Shown here: piece by piece, positions 9,484 to 18,567 of the stretch | How the letters are laid out: each line of letters begins with the position of its first letter | Numbering within the stretch: position 1 is the first letter of the stretch | NCBI RefSeq assembly: GCF_000169175.1 | Contig: NZ_AAWS01000014.1 | Location: 62,001-126,000, forward strand | DNA length: 64,000 bases | Direction of reading: 5' to 3' | Source: Microscilla marina ATCC 23134 | GTDB taxonomy: Bacteria; Bacteroidota; Bacteroidia; Cytophagales; Microscillaceae | Translations under genes and position numbers: made by a program | Notes under the pieces: generated by a model | Databases searched by the model: none | Seen by the model: only the letters and a program-made list of their open reading frames with translations | Told to the model about the DNA's origin: nothing

Positions 9484-10328
9484 TGGAATTTTGGAATTTA
9501 CTGGAAGCCGCCGGGCTGAGTTTACTTTTTTTGATGGCAGTGTTTGTCCCAATGGAAAAGGCGTTTCCGGCAAAAGCCCAGCAAAAAATATTGCGCCCTC
9601 ATTGGGTGCTCGATTTATGTTTTTTTCTGGGGCAATACCTGCTTTGGGGTGGGTTGGTACTGTGGGCATTGAGTTATTTTAGTGATTATCTCACTACTAT
9701 CGTTCCTGCCGAGTTTCAACTCTTGCTACGCAATCAAGCTTGGTGGTTACAGGCAATAGAGGTCATTGTGTTGAGTGATTTACTCATCTATTGGGGGCAT
9801 CGACTACAACATAAAGTAGGTTTTTTGTGGCGTTTTCATAAAGTGCACCACAGTGCCGAGCATTTAGACTGGCTGGCAGCTCATCGCGAACACCCCCTAG
9901 ACTCTATATATACTATAGGGTTGATTAACTTACCCGCTTTTATCATAGGTTTTCCGCTAGAAACCTTGGCAGGAGTAGTGGCTTTTCGAGGGATATGGGC
10001 TATTTACATTCATTCAAATGTGCGTTTGCCCTTAGGTCCTTTACGTATGTTGATTGGTGCTCCTGAGTTACATCATTGGCACCACGATCTTGACCGGGAT
10101 GCGGGTAACTATGCCAATATATCGCCTTTAATGGATGTTATTTTTGGTACTTATACTTGCCCAGACAAGGAGCCCGAAAAATTTGGTATTAAAGAAGAGT
10201 TTCCCAAAAGTTATGTAGGACAAATGCTTGCCCCTGTATTGCCAGATGGTACCTGGGACAAAATAGAGGAGAAAATGAAAAGTACTGGAGCAGGCTCTAA
10301 AACCAACCAAGGACAAAGTAAAGAGTAG
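9483..10328 (+). CDS. Sterol desaturase / fatty acid hydroxylase family membrane enzyme
   Basis: A 281-residue integral membrane protein with the family's eight-histidine diiron pattern: H106-x3-H110, H119-x2-H122-H123, H134/H137, and H197-H198-x-H200-H201. Hydrophobic helices occupy residues about 10-25, 43-70, 90-105 and 145-175. The family uses a non-haem diiron centre and O2 to hydroxylate or desaturate lipids; the substrate here cannot be told. It overlaps the Lys-rich repeat gene by one base, so the two are made together. A strong hairpin terminator follows. Confidence 0.9.
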   Translation: MEFWNLLEAAGLSLLFLMAVFVPMEKAFPAKAQQKILRPHWVLDLCFFLGQYLLWGGLVLWALSYFSDYLTTIVPAEFQLLLRNQAWWLQAIEVIVLSDLLIYWGHRLQHKVGFLWRFHKVHHSAEHLDWLAAHREHPLDSIYTIGLINLPAFIIGFPLETLAGVVAFRGIWAIYIHSNVRLPLGPLRMLIGAPELHHWHHDLDRDAGNYANISPLMDVIFGTYTCPDKEPEKFGIKEEFPKSYVGQMLAPVLPDGTWDKIEEKMKSTGAGSKTNQGQSKE

Positions 10329-10360
10329 ATTCCACTCAATTACACTATATTATACTTGCC

Positions 10361-10395
10361 AACGCCTAAAGATCATCGATTTTTAGGCGTTGTTT
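10361..10395 (+). terminator. Terminator after the desaturase gene
   Basis: AACGCCTAAA (10361-10370) pairs exactly with TTTAGGCGTT (10382-10391), followed by a short T-rich stretch. Confidence 0.75.
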
Positions 10396-10482
10396 ATTTC
10401 GGGCTCCTACGGTTGTTATTTATTTCGCATGCTTTTGCTGGTTCTTGCAAAAGAACTAACTATATTGATGACATGATGAATT

Positions 10483-10502
10483 GTTCTTGCTTTAGCAAGA
10501 AC
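10483..10502. promoter_or_regulatory. Hairpin/palindrome upstream of the acetolactate synthase-like gene
   Basis: GTTCTTGC and GCAAGAAC flank a TTTA loop. The half-site GTTCTTGC also occurs at 10441-10448, followed by AAAAGAAC. The repeated half-site, 50-110 bases before the 10551 start, could be a regulator site or leader structure. Confidence 0.35.
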
Positions 10503-10550
10503 ACAGAAGGTATATGTCACACATAAAGTGAGTAATTAACAACACAGCAC

Positions 10551-12194
10551 ATGAAAGCATCAGAGTTATTTATTAAAGTACTTGAAAATGAAGGGGTTGA
10601 ATATATTTTTGGAATCCCAGGAGAAGAAAACCTTGATTTTTTGAATTCGCTGAAAAACTCAAAAATAAAATTAATTCTTACCCGTCATGAGCAAGGCGCT
10701 GGGTTTATGGCAGCTACTTATGGCCGACTCACTGGCAAACCCGGAGTTTGTTTAGCTACCTTAGGTCCAGGCGCCACCAATTTTACTACGGCGGCTGCTT
10801 ATGCCCAATTAGGTGCCATGCCTATGATGATGATTACTGGGCAAAAACCTATTAAAAAGTCCAAGCAAGGGCGTTTTCAGATCATAGATGTGGTAGATTT
10901 GTTTCGCCCCATCACCAAGTATACCAGGCAGATTGTCAATGGTAATAATATTCCTTCTATGGTACGCGAGGCTTTTCGCTTGGCAATGGAAGAACGCCCT
11001 GGCGCAGTTCATTTAGAATTGCCCGAAGACATTGCCGAAGAAGAGTGTCAAGAGCGGGTATTTACTGTAGTAGGACACCGCCGTCCAGATGCCGACAAAG
11101 AAACGATTGGTGAGGCGGCAAAGATGATAGAAAATGCCAAAATGCCCTTAGTGTTGATAGGAGCTGGAGCCAATCGCAAAAGAACCAGTAAGGCCTTGAC
11201 TGAGTTTTTAGAAAAAACCAAAATCCCCTTCTTTAATACCCAAATGGGCAAAGGGGTGGTAGACGAGCGTCACCCTCGTTTTTTGGGCACAGCTGCTTTG
11301 TCTGACCATGACTTTGTACACGCGGCTATTGGCAAGGCTGACTTAATTATAAATGTAGGGCACGATGTGATAGAAAAACCACCGTTTTTTATGGAACAAG
11401 GTGGTACTAAGGTCATTCATTTAAACTTTTTTCCGGCTGAAGTAGACGAAGTATATTTTCCGCAACTGAATGTAGTGGGAGACATTGCTTCTAATATAGA
11501 AAAGCTTGCCGAACAGGTCAATGACCATAGTAATTGGGATTTTGCTGACTACGAAAAAATCAAAATCAAGGTAGGGGAACACTTAAGCAAGTATTTTGAA
11601 GATATTCGTTTCCCGATGTTGCCTCAACGTTTGGTAAACCTATTAAGGCAAACCCTTGCCGAAGAGGACATTATTACGCTAGATAATGGAGTATATAAAC
11701 TATGGTTTGCCCGAAACTATCATTGTTACCAACCCAATACTTTGCTGTTAGACAATGCCCTTGCTTCTATGGGAGCAGGTTTGCCATCGGCCATGTGTGC
11801 CAAATTACTCAACCCTGAGAAACGTGTAGTATCGGTATGTGGAGACGGAGGTTTTATGATGAACTCACAAGAGCTTGAAACGGCAGTGCGTCTGGGGTTA
11901 AACCTTACAGTAATTATTCTGAATGACAATGCTTTTGGAATGATTAAATGGAAACAGGAAGACATGGGTTTTGATAATTTTGGGCTAGATTATAATAACC
12001 CTGATTTTGTGAAATATGCCGAAAGTTACGGTGCCATTGGTCATAGGCCTGCCAGTGATGATGAGTTCATTGAAATGCTCGACAAAGCCCTCAATACTGA
12101 CGGGGTACACGTTATAGACCTGGCAGTTGACTACTCTCTCAATCATTCTATTTTAAATGTGTTGCTTAAACAACAAGCAGGGGTTAAGCAATAG
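10551..12194 (+). CDS. Acetolactate synthase-like thiamine diphosphate enzyme
   Basis: A 547-residue full-length enzyme. The N-terminal pyrimidine-binding domain has the catalytic Glu in RHEQGAG (E47) and the LATLGPGATN loop. The C-terminal domain has the ThDP/Mg motif beginning GDGGFMM and closing at NDNAFGM. Overall pattern fits acetolactate synthase large subunits, which condense two pyruvates (or pyruvate plus 2-oxobutyrate). No regulatory small subunit gene is adjacent; the next gene, 30 bases on, is an aldehyde dehydrogenase. That pairing suggests a catabolic role or another 2-oxoacid or aldehyde substrate rather than branched-chain amino acid synthesis. Symbols such as ilvB or alsS would overstate what can be seen. 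Confidence 0.85.
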   Translation: MKASELFIKVLENEGVEYIFGIPGEENLDFLNSLKNSKIKLILTRHEQGAGFMAATYGRLTGKPGVCLATLGPGATNFTTAAAYAQLGAMPMMMITGQKPIKKSKQGRFQIIDVVDLFRPITKYTRQIVNGNNIPSMVREAFRLAMEERPGAVHLELPEDIAEEECQERVFTVVGHRRPDADKETIGEAAKMIENAKMPLVLIGAGANRKRTSKALTEFLEKTKIPFFNTQMGKGVVDERHPRFLGTAALSDHDFVHAAIGKADLIINVGHDVIEKPPFFMEQGGTKVIHLNFFPAEVDEVYFPQLNVVGDIASNIEKLAEQVNDHSNWDFADYEKIKIKVGEHLSKYFEDIRFPMLPQRLVNLLRQTLAEEDIITLDNGVYKLWFARNYHCYQPNTLLLDNALASMGAGLPSAMCAKLLNPEKRVVSVCGDGGFMMNSQELETAVRLGLNLTVIILNDNAFGMIKWKQEDMGFDNFGLDYNNPDFVKYAESYGAIGHRPASDDEFIEMLDKALNTDGVHVIDLAVDYSLNHSILNVLLKQQAGVKQ

Positions 12195-12224
12195 TAAAGT
12201 ATCACCTAAAAACTATCTATCAAG

Positions 12225-13610
12225 ATGTTACAAGTAAAATCACCTTATGACTTAAGTCTTATTAAAGAGCTTCCTATAGTAGGGAAGGTAGAAATAGAAA
12301 AAGCACTTTCGATAGCCTATGGGTTATTTCTTGATCAATCGGAGTGGATTCCTGCCCACGAACGCATTGCCATTTTGGAACGGGCTGCTGCCATTATGGA
12401 GAAAAAATTTGATGAACTCGCAACAACTGCTGCTCAAGAGGGGGGCAAGCCCTTGGTAGACTCTAAAGTAGAAGTTTCGCGAGCTATTAATGGAGTAAAG
12501 CTTGCCAAAGAACATATTGGACAACTCAGGGGAGAACAAATGCCTATGGGGTTGACCAAAGCTTCAGAAAACCGTATTGCTTATACCACCCGTGAACCTA
12601 TCGGGGTAGTGGCTTCGATAAGTGCATTTAACCATCCGCTCAACCTGATTGTACATCAAGTGGTTACTGCAGTGGCTGCCGGCTGCCCGGTGATTGTAAA
12701 GCCTGCCCGTACCACACCCTTGTCTTGCCTTGCATTGGTAGATATTTTGACAGAAGCCGGTTTGCCAAAAGGTTGGTGTCAGGCAGTGATTTGTGAAAAC
12801 GAAGCCGCCGAATACTTAGTCACGGATAAAAGAGTAAACTATTTTTCTTTCATCGGTTCAGCGCGAGTGGGTTGGTACCTTAAGTCTAAACTTGCTCCGG
12901 GTACCCGTTGTGCGCTCGAACACGGAGGAGCTGCTCCAGTAATTGTAGAGCCTGACGCTAATTTTGATGAAATGCTACCTACACTTGCTAAAGGAGGGTT
13001 TTACCATGCTGGGCAAGTGTGTGTATCAGTACAAAGGGTTTTTGCCCATAAAAGTATTTGTAGCAAGCTGGCAAACAAGCTTGCCGATATTGCCGAAAAA
13101 TTAACCGTAGGCGATCCTACACTAGAGACTACCGAGGTGGGGCCTTTGATAGCACCCAAAGAAGTAGACCGGGTAGAAGAGTGGGTAAATGAAGCAGTAA
13201 ACAAGGGAGCTAAATTATTGTGTGGAGGCAAGCGTATCTCTGATACTTGTTATCAGCCCACCGTACTGTTAGACCCTCCCACAAGTGTAAAGGTGTCAAC
13301 CGAAGAGGTGTTTGGGCCTGTGGTATGCATTTACTCTTACTCCGACCGAGACGAAGCCATTGACATAGCCAATAGTTTGGATGTGCATTTTCAAGCGGCC
13401 GTATTTACCAAAAATATAGACATTGCCTTGCATTGTGTCAAGCGATTGAATGCAACTGCCGTAATGGTAAATGATCATACTGCTTTCAGGGTTGATTGGA
13501 TGCCTTTTGGAGGCAGAGATGCCTCAGGGATTGGTATGGGAGGTGTGCCATACAGCATGCACGAAATGACTCGCGAAAAACTGACCGTAATTAAGAGTAA
13601 ATATGTTTAG
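12225..13610 (+). CDS. NAD(P)-dependent aldehyde dehydrogenase
   Basis: A 461-residue member of the aldehyde dehydrogenase superfamily. Catalytic residues are in place: Asn136 in FNHPLN, Lys159 in VKPART, Glu232 in LEHGG and the nucleophile Cys266 in HAGQVCVS. The start is slightly shorter than in many relatives but keeps the whole Rossmann domain. It oxidises an aldehyde to the acid (or acyl-CoA) with NAD(P)+. It sits 30 bases after the ThDP enzyme and shares its terminator, so the two probably act in sequence, the first making or consuming the aldehyde. Confidence 0.9.
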   Translation: MLQVKSPYDLSLIKELPIVGKVEIEKALSIAYGLFLDQSEWIPAHERIAILERAAAIMEKKFDELATTAAQEGGKPLVDSKVEVSRAINGVKLAKEHIGQLRGEQMPMGLTKASENRIAYTTREPIGVVASISAFNHPLNLIVHQVVTAVAAGCPVIVKPARTTPLSCLALVDILTEAGLPKGWCQAVICENEAAEYLVTDKRVNYFSFIGSARVGWYLKSKLAPGTRCALEHGGAAPVIVEPDANFDEMLPTLAKGGFYHAGQVCVSVQRVFAHKSICSKLANKLADIAEKLTVGDPTLETTEVGPLIAPKEVDRVEEWVNEAVNKGAKLLCGGKRISDTCYQPTVLLDPPTSVKVSTEEVFGPVVCIYSYSDRDEAIDIANSLDVHFQAAVFTKNIDIALHCVKRLNATAVMVNDHTAFRVDWMPFGGRDASGIGMGGVPYSMHEMTREKLTVIKSKYV

Positions 13611-13675
13611 TAACTTATTTTTTGTCCATTACTTAACAGGCTACCAACTGGTAAGAACAAATGGTAAGTAAAGTT

Positions 13676-13722
13676 AAAACCCTACTGAAAGTGATTGAAC
13701 ATTTTCAGTAGGGTTTATTTTT
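13676..13722. terminator. Strong intrinsic terminator after the dehydrogenase operon
   Basis: AAACCCTACTGAAA ending at 13690 pairs with TTTCAGTAGGGTTT at 13703-13716, followed by a T-run. It could also stop leftward transcription from the ParB-like gene, whose end is about 190 bases away. Confidence 0.8.
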
Positions 13723-13907
13723 TTCTCACTCTCAACCCCTCCTTTAAACATACTTTTACAAATGTGTAGGCAAGATCAAAAAGGTAGGTGTGGTGTATAT
13801 TAGATGGCTACAAAAACTAGTGCATTAGGGATTAAATAAATTGTTTATTAGTTCCCAGTGTACTAGAAGCTTGTTGCTCAAAGCTTGCACCTATTGAAAA
13901 CTATAAG

Positions 13908-15662
13908 CTATTCTGTAATCTCAGGCAGGGTTGCTGCTGCATCATCTATTTTGCGGGCCTTGCCACCACTTGTTTGCTCCCAGTCATCCAATAACCTTTT
14001 GCAGGCTTCCTGGTTGACTTCTGCCGCATAACAAACCCGATTGTTTTTTTCGGCAAGTAATAATAGTGTGCCATCGCCTGCCTCAAGGTCTATGATAGGG
14101 TCGTGAGTAGTAGAAAAAGCTTCAATAAAATATTTGAGCAAATCTTTGGGTAAGTCGCCCGACATATTGGGTGCGTTGCGTATTTCTACTAAATCGGTTG
14201 CCTGACGAATGCTTTTGGCTGCTGAAAAAACCGCCGAATAAAGCCAACTATTCCAGTGCCCTTCGTTTTCACTGATTTTTGCCGACAATGACCATTTATA
14301 AGGCATTTGGGTGGCTCTTAAAAAACGGGCAATGGCCTCGGTAGGTACAATTGTCGTGACTACTTGGGCACGCTGTACCAGCCAGTCGTATTGTTGCCAG
14401 GCAAGGTGAGGGGTGGTGCTGTCATTGTCTTGGTGCTCAGGGTTGTTTTTAATAAAATTGGCATAAGCCCAAGCCGATTTTTCGGGCAACCTTTCTCTAA
14501 ACACCAGGTCTTGCCCATTGCCACAGTAAAGCAAGTGCTCGCCCAGTTGCCACCATTCACCCGGCAACACCTGACGCATTTCTCGTTCTATGCGCTCTTG
14601 CTCTTCACGCTCTTTTTGGTTTTTTTTATCCCTAAAATAAGCCGCATCTCTTTCTGCTTCTTCTTTGCTACTGCTACGCTTGAGCTGTAAGGCATCTTTG
14701 TAAACCTCTAATATAGCCGATTTGATCAAGGGCGAAACCGACTTGAGGTTTTCTATAAACCACTCCCGCAAATTGACCGTTTCTTGTTCTATTTCGTCGT
14801 GCAGTACATTGTATTCATAACTTTCAATGCTTTCGTCGAGGTTTTCGTAACTGGTCTCAAATGTTTCGAGCAAATCGTTGTATACCCGATGCGCTGTTTT
14901 TTGCCCCTGAATGATTTCACGGGCTATTTTTTGGCGAATAGCTGTAAAATCAAAAAACTGATAAATGGCAGGGTTGTCGGTTTTGATGTCTCTGATTGCC
15001 TGCGAAATTTCTATGACCTGTGCCTTAGACAGTTCTTTTTCTGTAATAAGGTCATGCAGCCATATCCAGTCGGTTTGGGCGCAACGTTGAATCTCTTCGA
15101 GCTTGTATACCTCTTCGAGAATATAAGCCCCAGCGGGCAATTGTGATTGGATAAATTGAAATGCTTCACTGGCGTGCATATAACGCCTAATGGATGTTTC
15201 AGACATGCCCAGGCGTTGGGCGTAGTTTGTAACTGACAAACCCTGTTCATTCGCTGCTTGTATTACTTTTAGAGCGTTCAAACCTATTTCAAGAGGTTTA
15301 TTATCACTCTGAATGTTTCCGGTAATCAACTGAATCAAGGCTTCGGTATTGTCCATGACCCTTATTACACAAGGGAGTTCCTCGTAACCCAACGCTTTGG
15401 CAGCCCTAAAGCGGTGCTCACCCTCTACCAACTGGTAACGTTCGTCTTGCAAACGCACTACCAAAGGATGCGAACTATCGAAACCATCGTGTTGAATCAA
15501 TATCTGAAGTTGGGCAATTTTTTCTTCATTGATTCCCAACGGGCGATTGTCAGGGTGTACATCAATGCGCTCTACAGGTACCATTACTACCTGCGACTTT
15601 TTTATTTTAAGGTGTTTTTCGCTTTCAGGAGAAGTGTTTGGAGTTGATTCAGCCGTTTCCAT
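13908..15662 (-). CDS. ParB-like protein fused to a degenerate DNA methyltransferase domain
   Basis: About 584 residues starting at METAEST, where conserved-looking sequence begins; an in-frame Met 27 codons upstream (15743) lies inside a palindrome and is less likely. Residues 25-120 form a ParB/Srx nuclease-like domain with GEHRFRAAK (81-89) in place of GERRxRA. A helix-turn-helix follows near 142-165 (TNYAQRLGMSETSIRRY). The C-terminal part resembles ParB-linked N4/N6 methyltransferases: a GEWWQLGEHLLYCGN approach, and DLEAGDGT (about 525-532) as the SAM-binding motif followed by an acidic strand. The place where D/N-PP-Y should stand reads YANFIKNN, so catalysis is probably lost. It is single and not next to parA. 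Confidence 0.75.
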   Translation of the reverse strand: METAESTPNTSPESEKHLKIKKSQVVMVPVERIDVHPDNRPLGINEEKIAQLQILIQHDGFDSSHPLVVRLQDERYQLVEGEHRFRAAKALGYEELPCVIRVMDNTEALIQLITGNIQSDNKPLEIGLNALKVIQAANEQGLSVTNYAQRLGMSETSIRRYMHASEAFQFIQSQLPAGAYILEEVYKLEEIQRCAQTDWIWLHDLITEKELSKAQVIEISQAIRDIKTDNPAIYQFFDFTAIRQKIAREIIQGQKTAHRVYNDLLETFETSYENLDESIESYEYNVLHDEIEQETVNLREWFIENLKSVSPLIKSAILEVYKDALQLKRSSSKEEAERDAAYFRDKKNQKEREEQERIEREMRQVLPGEWWQLGEHLLYCGNGQDLVFRERLPEKSAWAYANFIKNNPEHQDNDSTTPHLAWQQYDWLVQRAQVVTTIVPTEAIARFLRATQMPYKWSLSAKISENEGHWNSWLYSAVFSAAKSIRQATDLVEIRNAPNMSGDLPKDLLKYFIEAFSTTHDPIIDLEAGDGTLLLLAEKNNRVCYAAEVNQEACKRLLDDWEQTSGGKARKIDDAAATLPEITE

Positions 15663-15742
15663 ATAGGGTAAGTTGTGAGTAAATTTAGGGTGAATACCAT
15701 TGCAATGTTTGCATTTGTAGCAAAAATACGCAATGAATGCCA

Positions 15743-15767
15743 TTTTGCTAATTCAAATTTAGCAAAA
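15743..15767. promoter_or_regulatory. Palindromic operator over a -10 element of the ParB-like gene
   Basis: TTTTGCTAA (15743-15751) and TTAGCAAAA (15759-15767) are perfect 9-base arms around TTCAAAT. On the minus strand the centre reads TAAATTTG, the Bacteroidota -7 element, at 15761-15754. A protein bound here would block the promoter, so autoregulation by the HTH-bearing product is plausible. Confidence 0.5.
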
Positions 15768-16194
15768 ATACCTTAAAAATGAAAAGCTTTTGTTTGAGTG
15801 TATCAAGCCCATTTAGAAGTTTGTCTTAATGTTTGATGAGCAGAGAATTGGAAATAGGGTAGACCTGTGAAGCAATAAATTGAGGAAAAGTAATGTTGAT
15901 GAAAATGCAGATAGGGTAGGGGCAAAAAAAAACTTGAGGGAAGGAACGAATTCCTAACCCCCAAGATCCTTCAACCAGCTATGCAATACAAAAGTAGGAT
16001 TTTTTTTGAAACTTGCAAAACGTTTTAGATAAAACGTCAAAAATGCTCGATAAACGGTCAGTTTATTTAGACAAAAAATTAAATAAGGAACATTAAAAAA
16101 GCCCTGAAAAAGCACTCAGGGCATTGTTTTTAAAAAAAGAATAAAAAGAAAAATATTATTAATTAAAGCAGGGCTTCCTACGGTCGGTTCATCA
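15768..16194. other. Intergenic region without genes
   Basis: About 430 bases, A-rich, between two leftward genes. Apart from the terminator listed at 16095-16122 I see no coding frame or structured RNA. Confidence 0.5.
16095..16122 (-). terminator. Terminator of the ATP-grasp gene
   Basis: Read leftward, TGAGTGC lies between the arms GCCCTGA and TCAGGGC (16116-16122 / 16101-16107), followed by six T (complement of 16095-16100). It lies 73 bases past the stop of the leftward gene. Confidence 0.7.
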
Positions 16195-17211
16195 TTATTT
16201 ATAATGCTGCACCAATCTCGGAAAAGCCTCACGGCTATCGATATAAGGTACTCCATTTTGGTGATTTTGGGTACTTACTTTGTACAATACCTGCCAGTGC
16301 TTAAGTAAGTCGCGGTAAGCAGCAAAAATATTCATGTCAGGGTCATAAATATGGGCGGGTTCAGAGTTGACCCCGTTGAGCTCCATCAAAATAATATTTT
16401 TGCCTGTATACAGGTCTTCCATTGTAGGTACTTTGATGTCATAACGACCAAAGTAAAAACCTTCAATACGTTTACTCATTTGGTCAAATACATCAATCAA
16501 TTGATCATTAATCAAATAATTCGAGTTGCGAAAGATCGTCCCGCGTGAGTGGTTGCCAATGGGCTCTAGCAAGGTTTCCTCTCCCTTCACCGGAACCTTT
16601 TCTAGTATTTCAGGATAACTACCTTCCACATGAGATTCGTACAAAGCCACCCGTTTGCTTTGGCGCATGAGCTGTCGTACGGTTGACTTACCATCTCCGG
16701 TAACGGTCAAAAACTCTTTTTGAACTATAGAGGTAATGTTTCCTTTGGTTTCGTTGGGGAGGCGGTAATACATAATGCCAAACTCCAGAGGATATTCTAC
16801 AAAATCCTGCAAAATAATATGATCAGTGGCCGCATCCAGATAAGTTTTTAGTTGAGCTGGATTTTTAATTTTTGCCACTCCTTTGCCCCGTTCACCGCGA
16901 TTGGGTTTGGCGATCAGTGGAAACTGAATGCCTTTGGCAGTAGCCATTTGTTCGGCTTGTTGTTTTTCTTCTTTGTTGGTAATAAATACCATCTTGGGCA
17001 ACAAATCGGGGGGAATAATTTTAAAAATTTCCATTTTGGGGTAATCAATAAAACCACCCATGTCCATTGAAGGGTTTGCTGCACTAAAAAAAAACATGGA
17101 GCGGGTACGTGCCCAACAATAAGCCCAATAGTAGTATACAGGGATGTAAAACACCCAAAATGTCCAAAACTCCCATTTATATATTTTAGTAAATATCTTT
17201 TTCCACTTCAT
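16195..17211 (-). CDS. ATP-grasp domain protein, membrane-linked N-terminus
   Basis: 338 residues from Met of MKWKKIF; the longer frame to 17280 adds an unlikely stretch. One hydrophobic segment lies near residues 14-35 (FWTFWVFYIPVYYYWAYCW). The rest matches the ATP-grasp fold: a FPLIAKPNRGERGKGV strand-loop near residue 90-106 as the nucleotide-binding Lys/Gly loop, and ELNGVNSEP near 285 as the acidic metal site. ATP-grasp enzymes join a carboxylate to an amine or thiol through an acyl phosphate. No neighbouring biosynthetic gene indicates the substrate; D-Ala-D-Ala ligase itself is unlikely because of the N-terminus. Confidence 0.75.
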   Translation of the reverse strand: MKWKKIFTKIYKWEFWTFWVFYIPVYYYWAYCWARTRSMFFFSAANPSMDMGGFIDYPKMEIFKIIPPDLLPKMVFITNKEEKQQAEQMATAKGIQFPLIAKPNRGERGKGVAKIKNPAQLKTYLDAATDHIILQDFVEYPLEFGIMYYRLPNETKGNITSIVQKEFLTVTGDGKSTVRQLMRQSKRVALYESHVEGSYPEILEKVPVKGEETLLEPIGNHSRGTIFRNSNYLINDQLIDVFDQMSKRIEGFYFGRYDIKVPTMEDLYTGKNIILMELNGVNSEPAHIYDPDMNIFAAYRDLLKHWQVLYKVSTQNHQNGVPYIDSREAFPRLVQHYK

Positions 17212-17322
17212 TGTATTTGGTCTGAATGCGTGAGCAATTGAGCCACAAAAGTAACCATTAACTCCATTATGCCCCAACAATGATCAAAGCTTTTGTTGAA
17301 TCCTGTTTTGGGGAGTCAAGCC

Positions 17323-17865
17323 CTAAATCAAAGTTGACATTAATCGGGCAATGTTCCAGGCATCATCTACCCCTCTATGGTGGGTACCTTCCAGTTCCCA
17401 CTGCATCAACTCCATCGCACCATCCATGCCCAACTCACGCTCAAGGCAGTTTTTAATAGCAAATAAAGTTTTAACGTTGAGATGGTTAGTGCCAAAAGGG
17501 TAGCCAATGCCCCGGTTTTTACAGTTGCGTTCAAACTGCCGTCGGTCATAGTCGCCCCAGCTGCCCCATACTCTTTGTTGGCTTTCGTACTTTTTGCGCA
17601 AAATGCGGCAAGCTTCTTTCAAGTCTACCCCCTCAGCATCTATCAACTCTGGGGTAATGGTGGTCAATTCGGTACAAAACGGGCTCACCTCAGATTGGGT
17701 AGGTTTTACCAAGATACCCTCGCGCGATTCACGTTGGCGTTCTTTGAGATCAAATACACAAATGCCTATTTCTATAATTTCGCTTACTTGCCCTTCGGGT
17801 GGTGGTCCTTGCCAACAAGTAGATTCTACATCTATTACTAAAATTTTATCAAGTTTTTTTGCCAT
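17323..17865 (-). CDS. DEDDh 3'-5' exonuclease
   Basis: 180 residues from MAKKLDK, chosen because the exonuclease fold starts at once; the longer frame to 17973 adds 36 residues without similarity. Exo I is VIDVEST (D12, E14), Exo II is GSWGDYDRRQF, and Exo III is HHRGVDDAWN with the general-base His and last Asp. This is the RNase T / KapD / ERI-1-like branch. It should trim 3' ends of RNA or single-stranded DNA using two metal ions. It lies 112 bases past the ATP-grasp start, on the same strand and upstream in transcription, so the two could be cotranscribed. Confidence 0.88.
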   Translation of the reverse strand: MAKKLDKILVIDVESTCWQGPPPEGQVSEIIEIGICVFDLKERQRESREGILVKPTQSEVSPFCTELTTITPELIDAEGVDLKEACRILRKKYESQQRVWGSWGDYDRRQFERNCKNRGIGYPFGTNHLNVKTLFAIKNCLERELGMDGAMELMQWELEGTHHRGVDDAWNIARLMSTLI

Positions 17866-18567
17866 AATTTTAAAGAAAGTGAGCGTATGTATAAAGTTGC
17901 TGTTGCGAGTGGAGGCCGAGAGGTTGAAAAGGTGAATCAGGTTCAAAATCAGGTGTTCTAAACCGTAGAACAAAGTGCAAAATCTGTGAAACCCAGCCCT
18001 GTGCGATGTTAGCCAAGAGTCTCGTACTTGACTTGGTACCTGGCAACCGAACCTACGGCTTCAGCGTTCGGCGCCCAGTTTTACACCTATCCTTATGTAA
18101 GATTTCAACGGTTTCGATCAATAAACAAATGCCTTGGCAGTTGTATTTGAACGCTTATACGCTGGGTTTGGATAAAAATAAAGTGGGTTTAACTTTAATT
18201 TTATGCGAATATTTTCAATATTATTTGCTCATAATAAGCATTACTTTTTGGTTATATGCAATTTATTTTAAAGTTAAGTCTTTACAACCCTTTTACAATG
18301 CTTGTATGATTTCTCAATATCAGTTTTAATTTTTAAATTTGCTTGGTACACAAGCAACAATGAGCGTTGTTTGTTGTAATTTTTCTTAAGCATTTCAAAT
18401 GTTTTTTATGCACTCAGGCATACAATAAAGGTGAATAGTTGCTTGGGCTGTTAAATTAATAATAGCAGCAAGTCAGGCATGCTTCTTACACAGTAAACAA
18501 TAACTCGACTAACGAAACATCTGGCTGACGACTAGAGTCAACCAAATGTTTGTTTTAAATAAAAAAT
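17866..18567. other. Divergent intergenic region
   Basis: About 700 bases between the leftward exonuclease and the rightward phosphatase. It must hold both promoters. On the plus strand TAAATTTG at 18334-18341 fits the Bacteroidota -7 element, but no TTG stands 19 bases upstream and it is 227 bases from the phosphatase start, so it is only a candidate. No gene seen. Confidence 0.4.

Noticed and set aside
9145-9669. 174-codon minus-strand frame opposite the Lys-rich gene
   Set aside because: It is the antisense of a biased repeat coding region (Phe/Leu-rich mirror of Lys codons).
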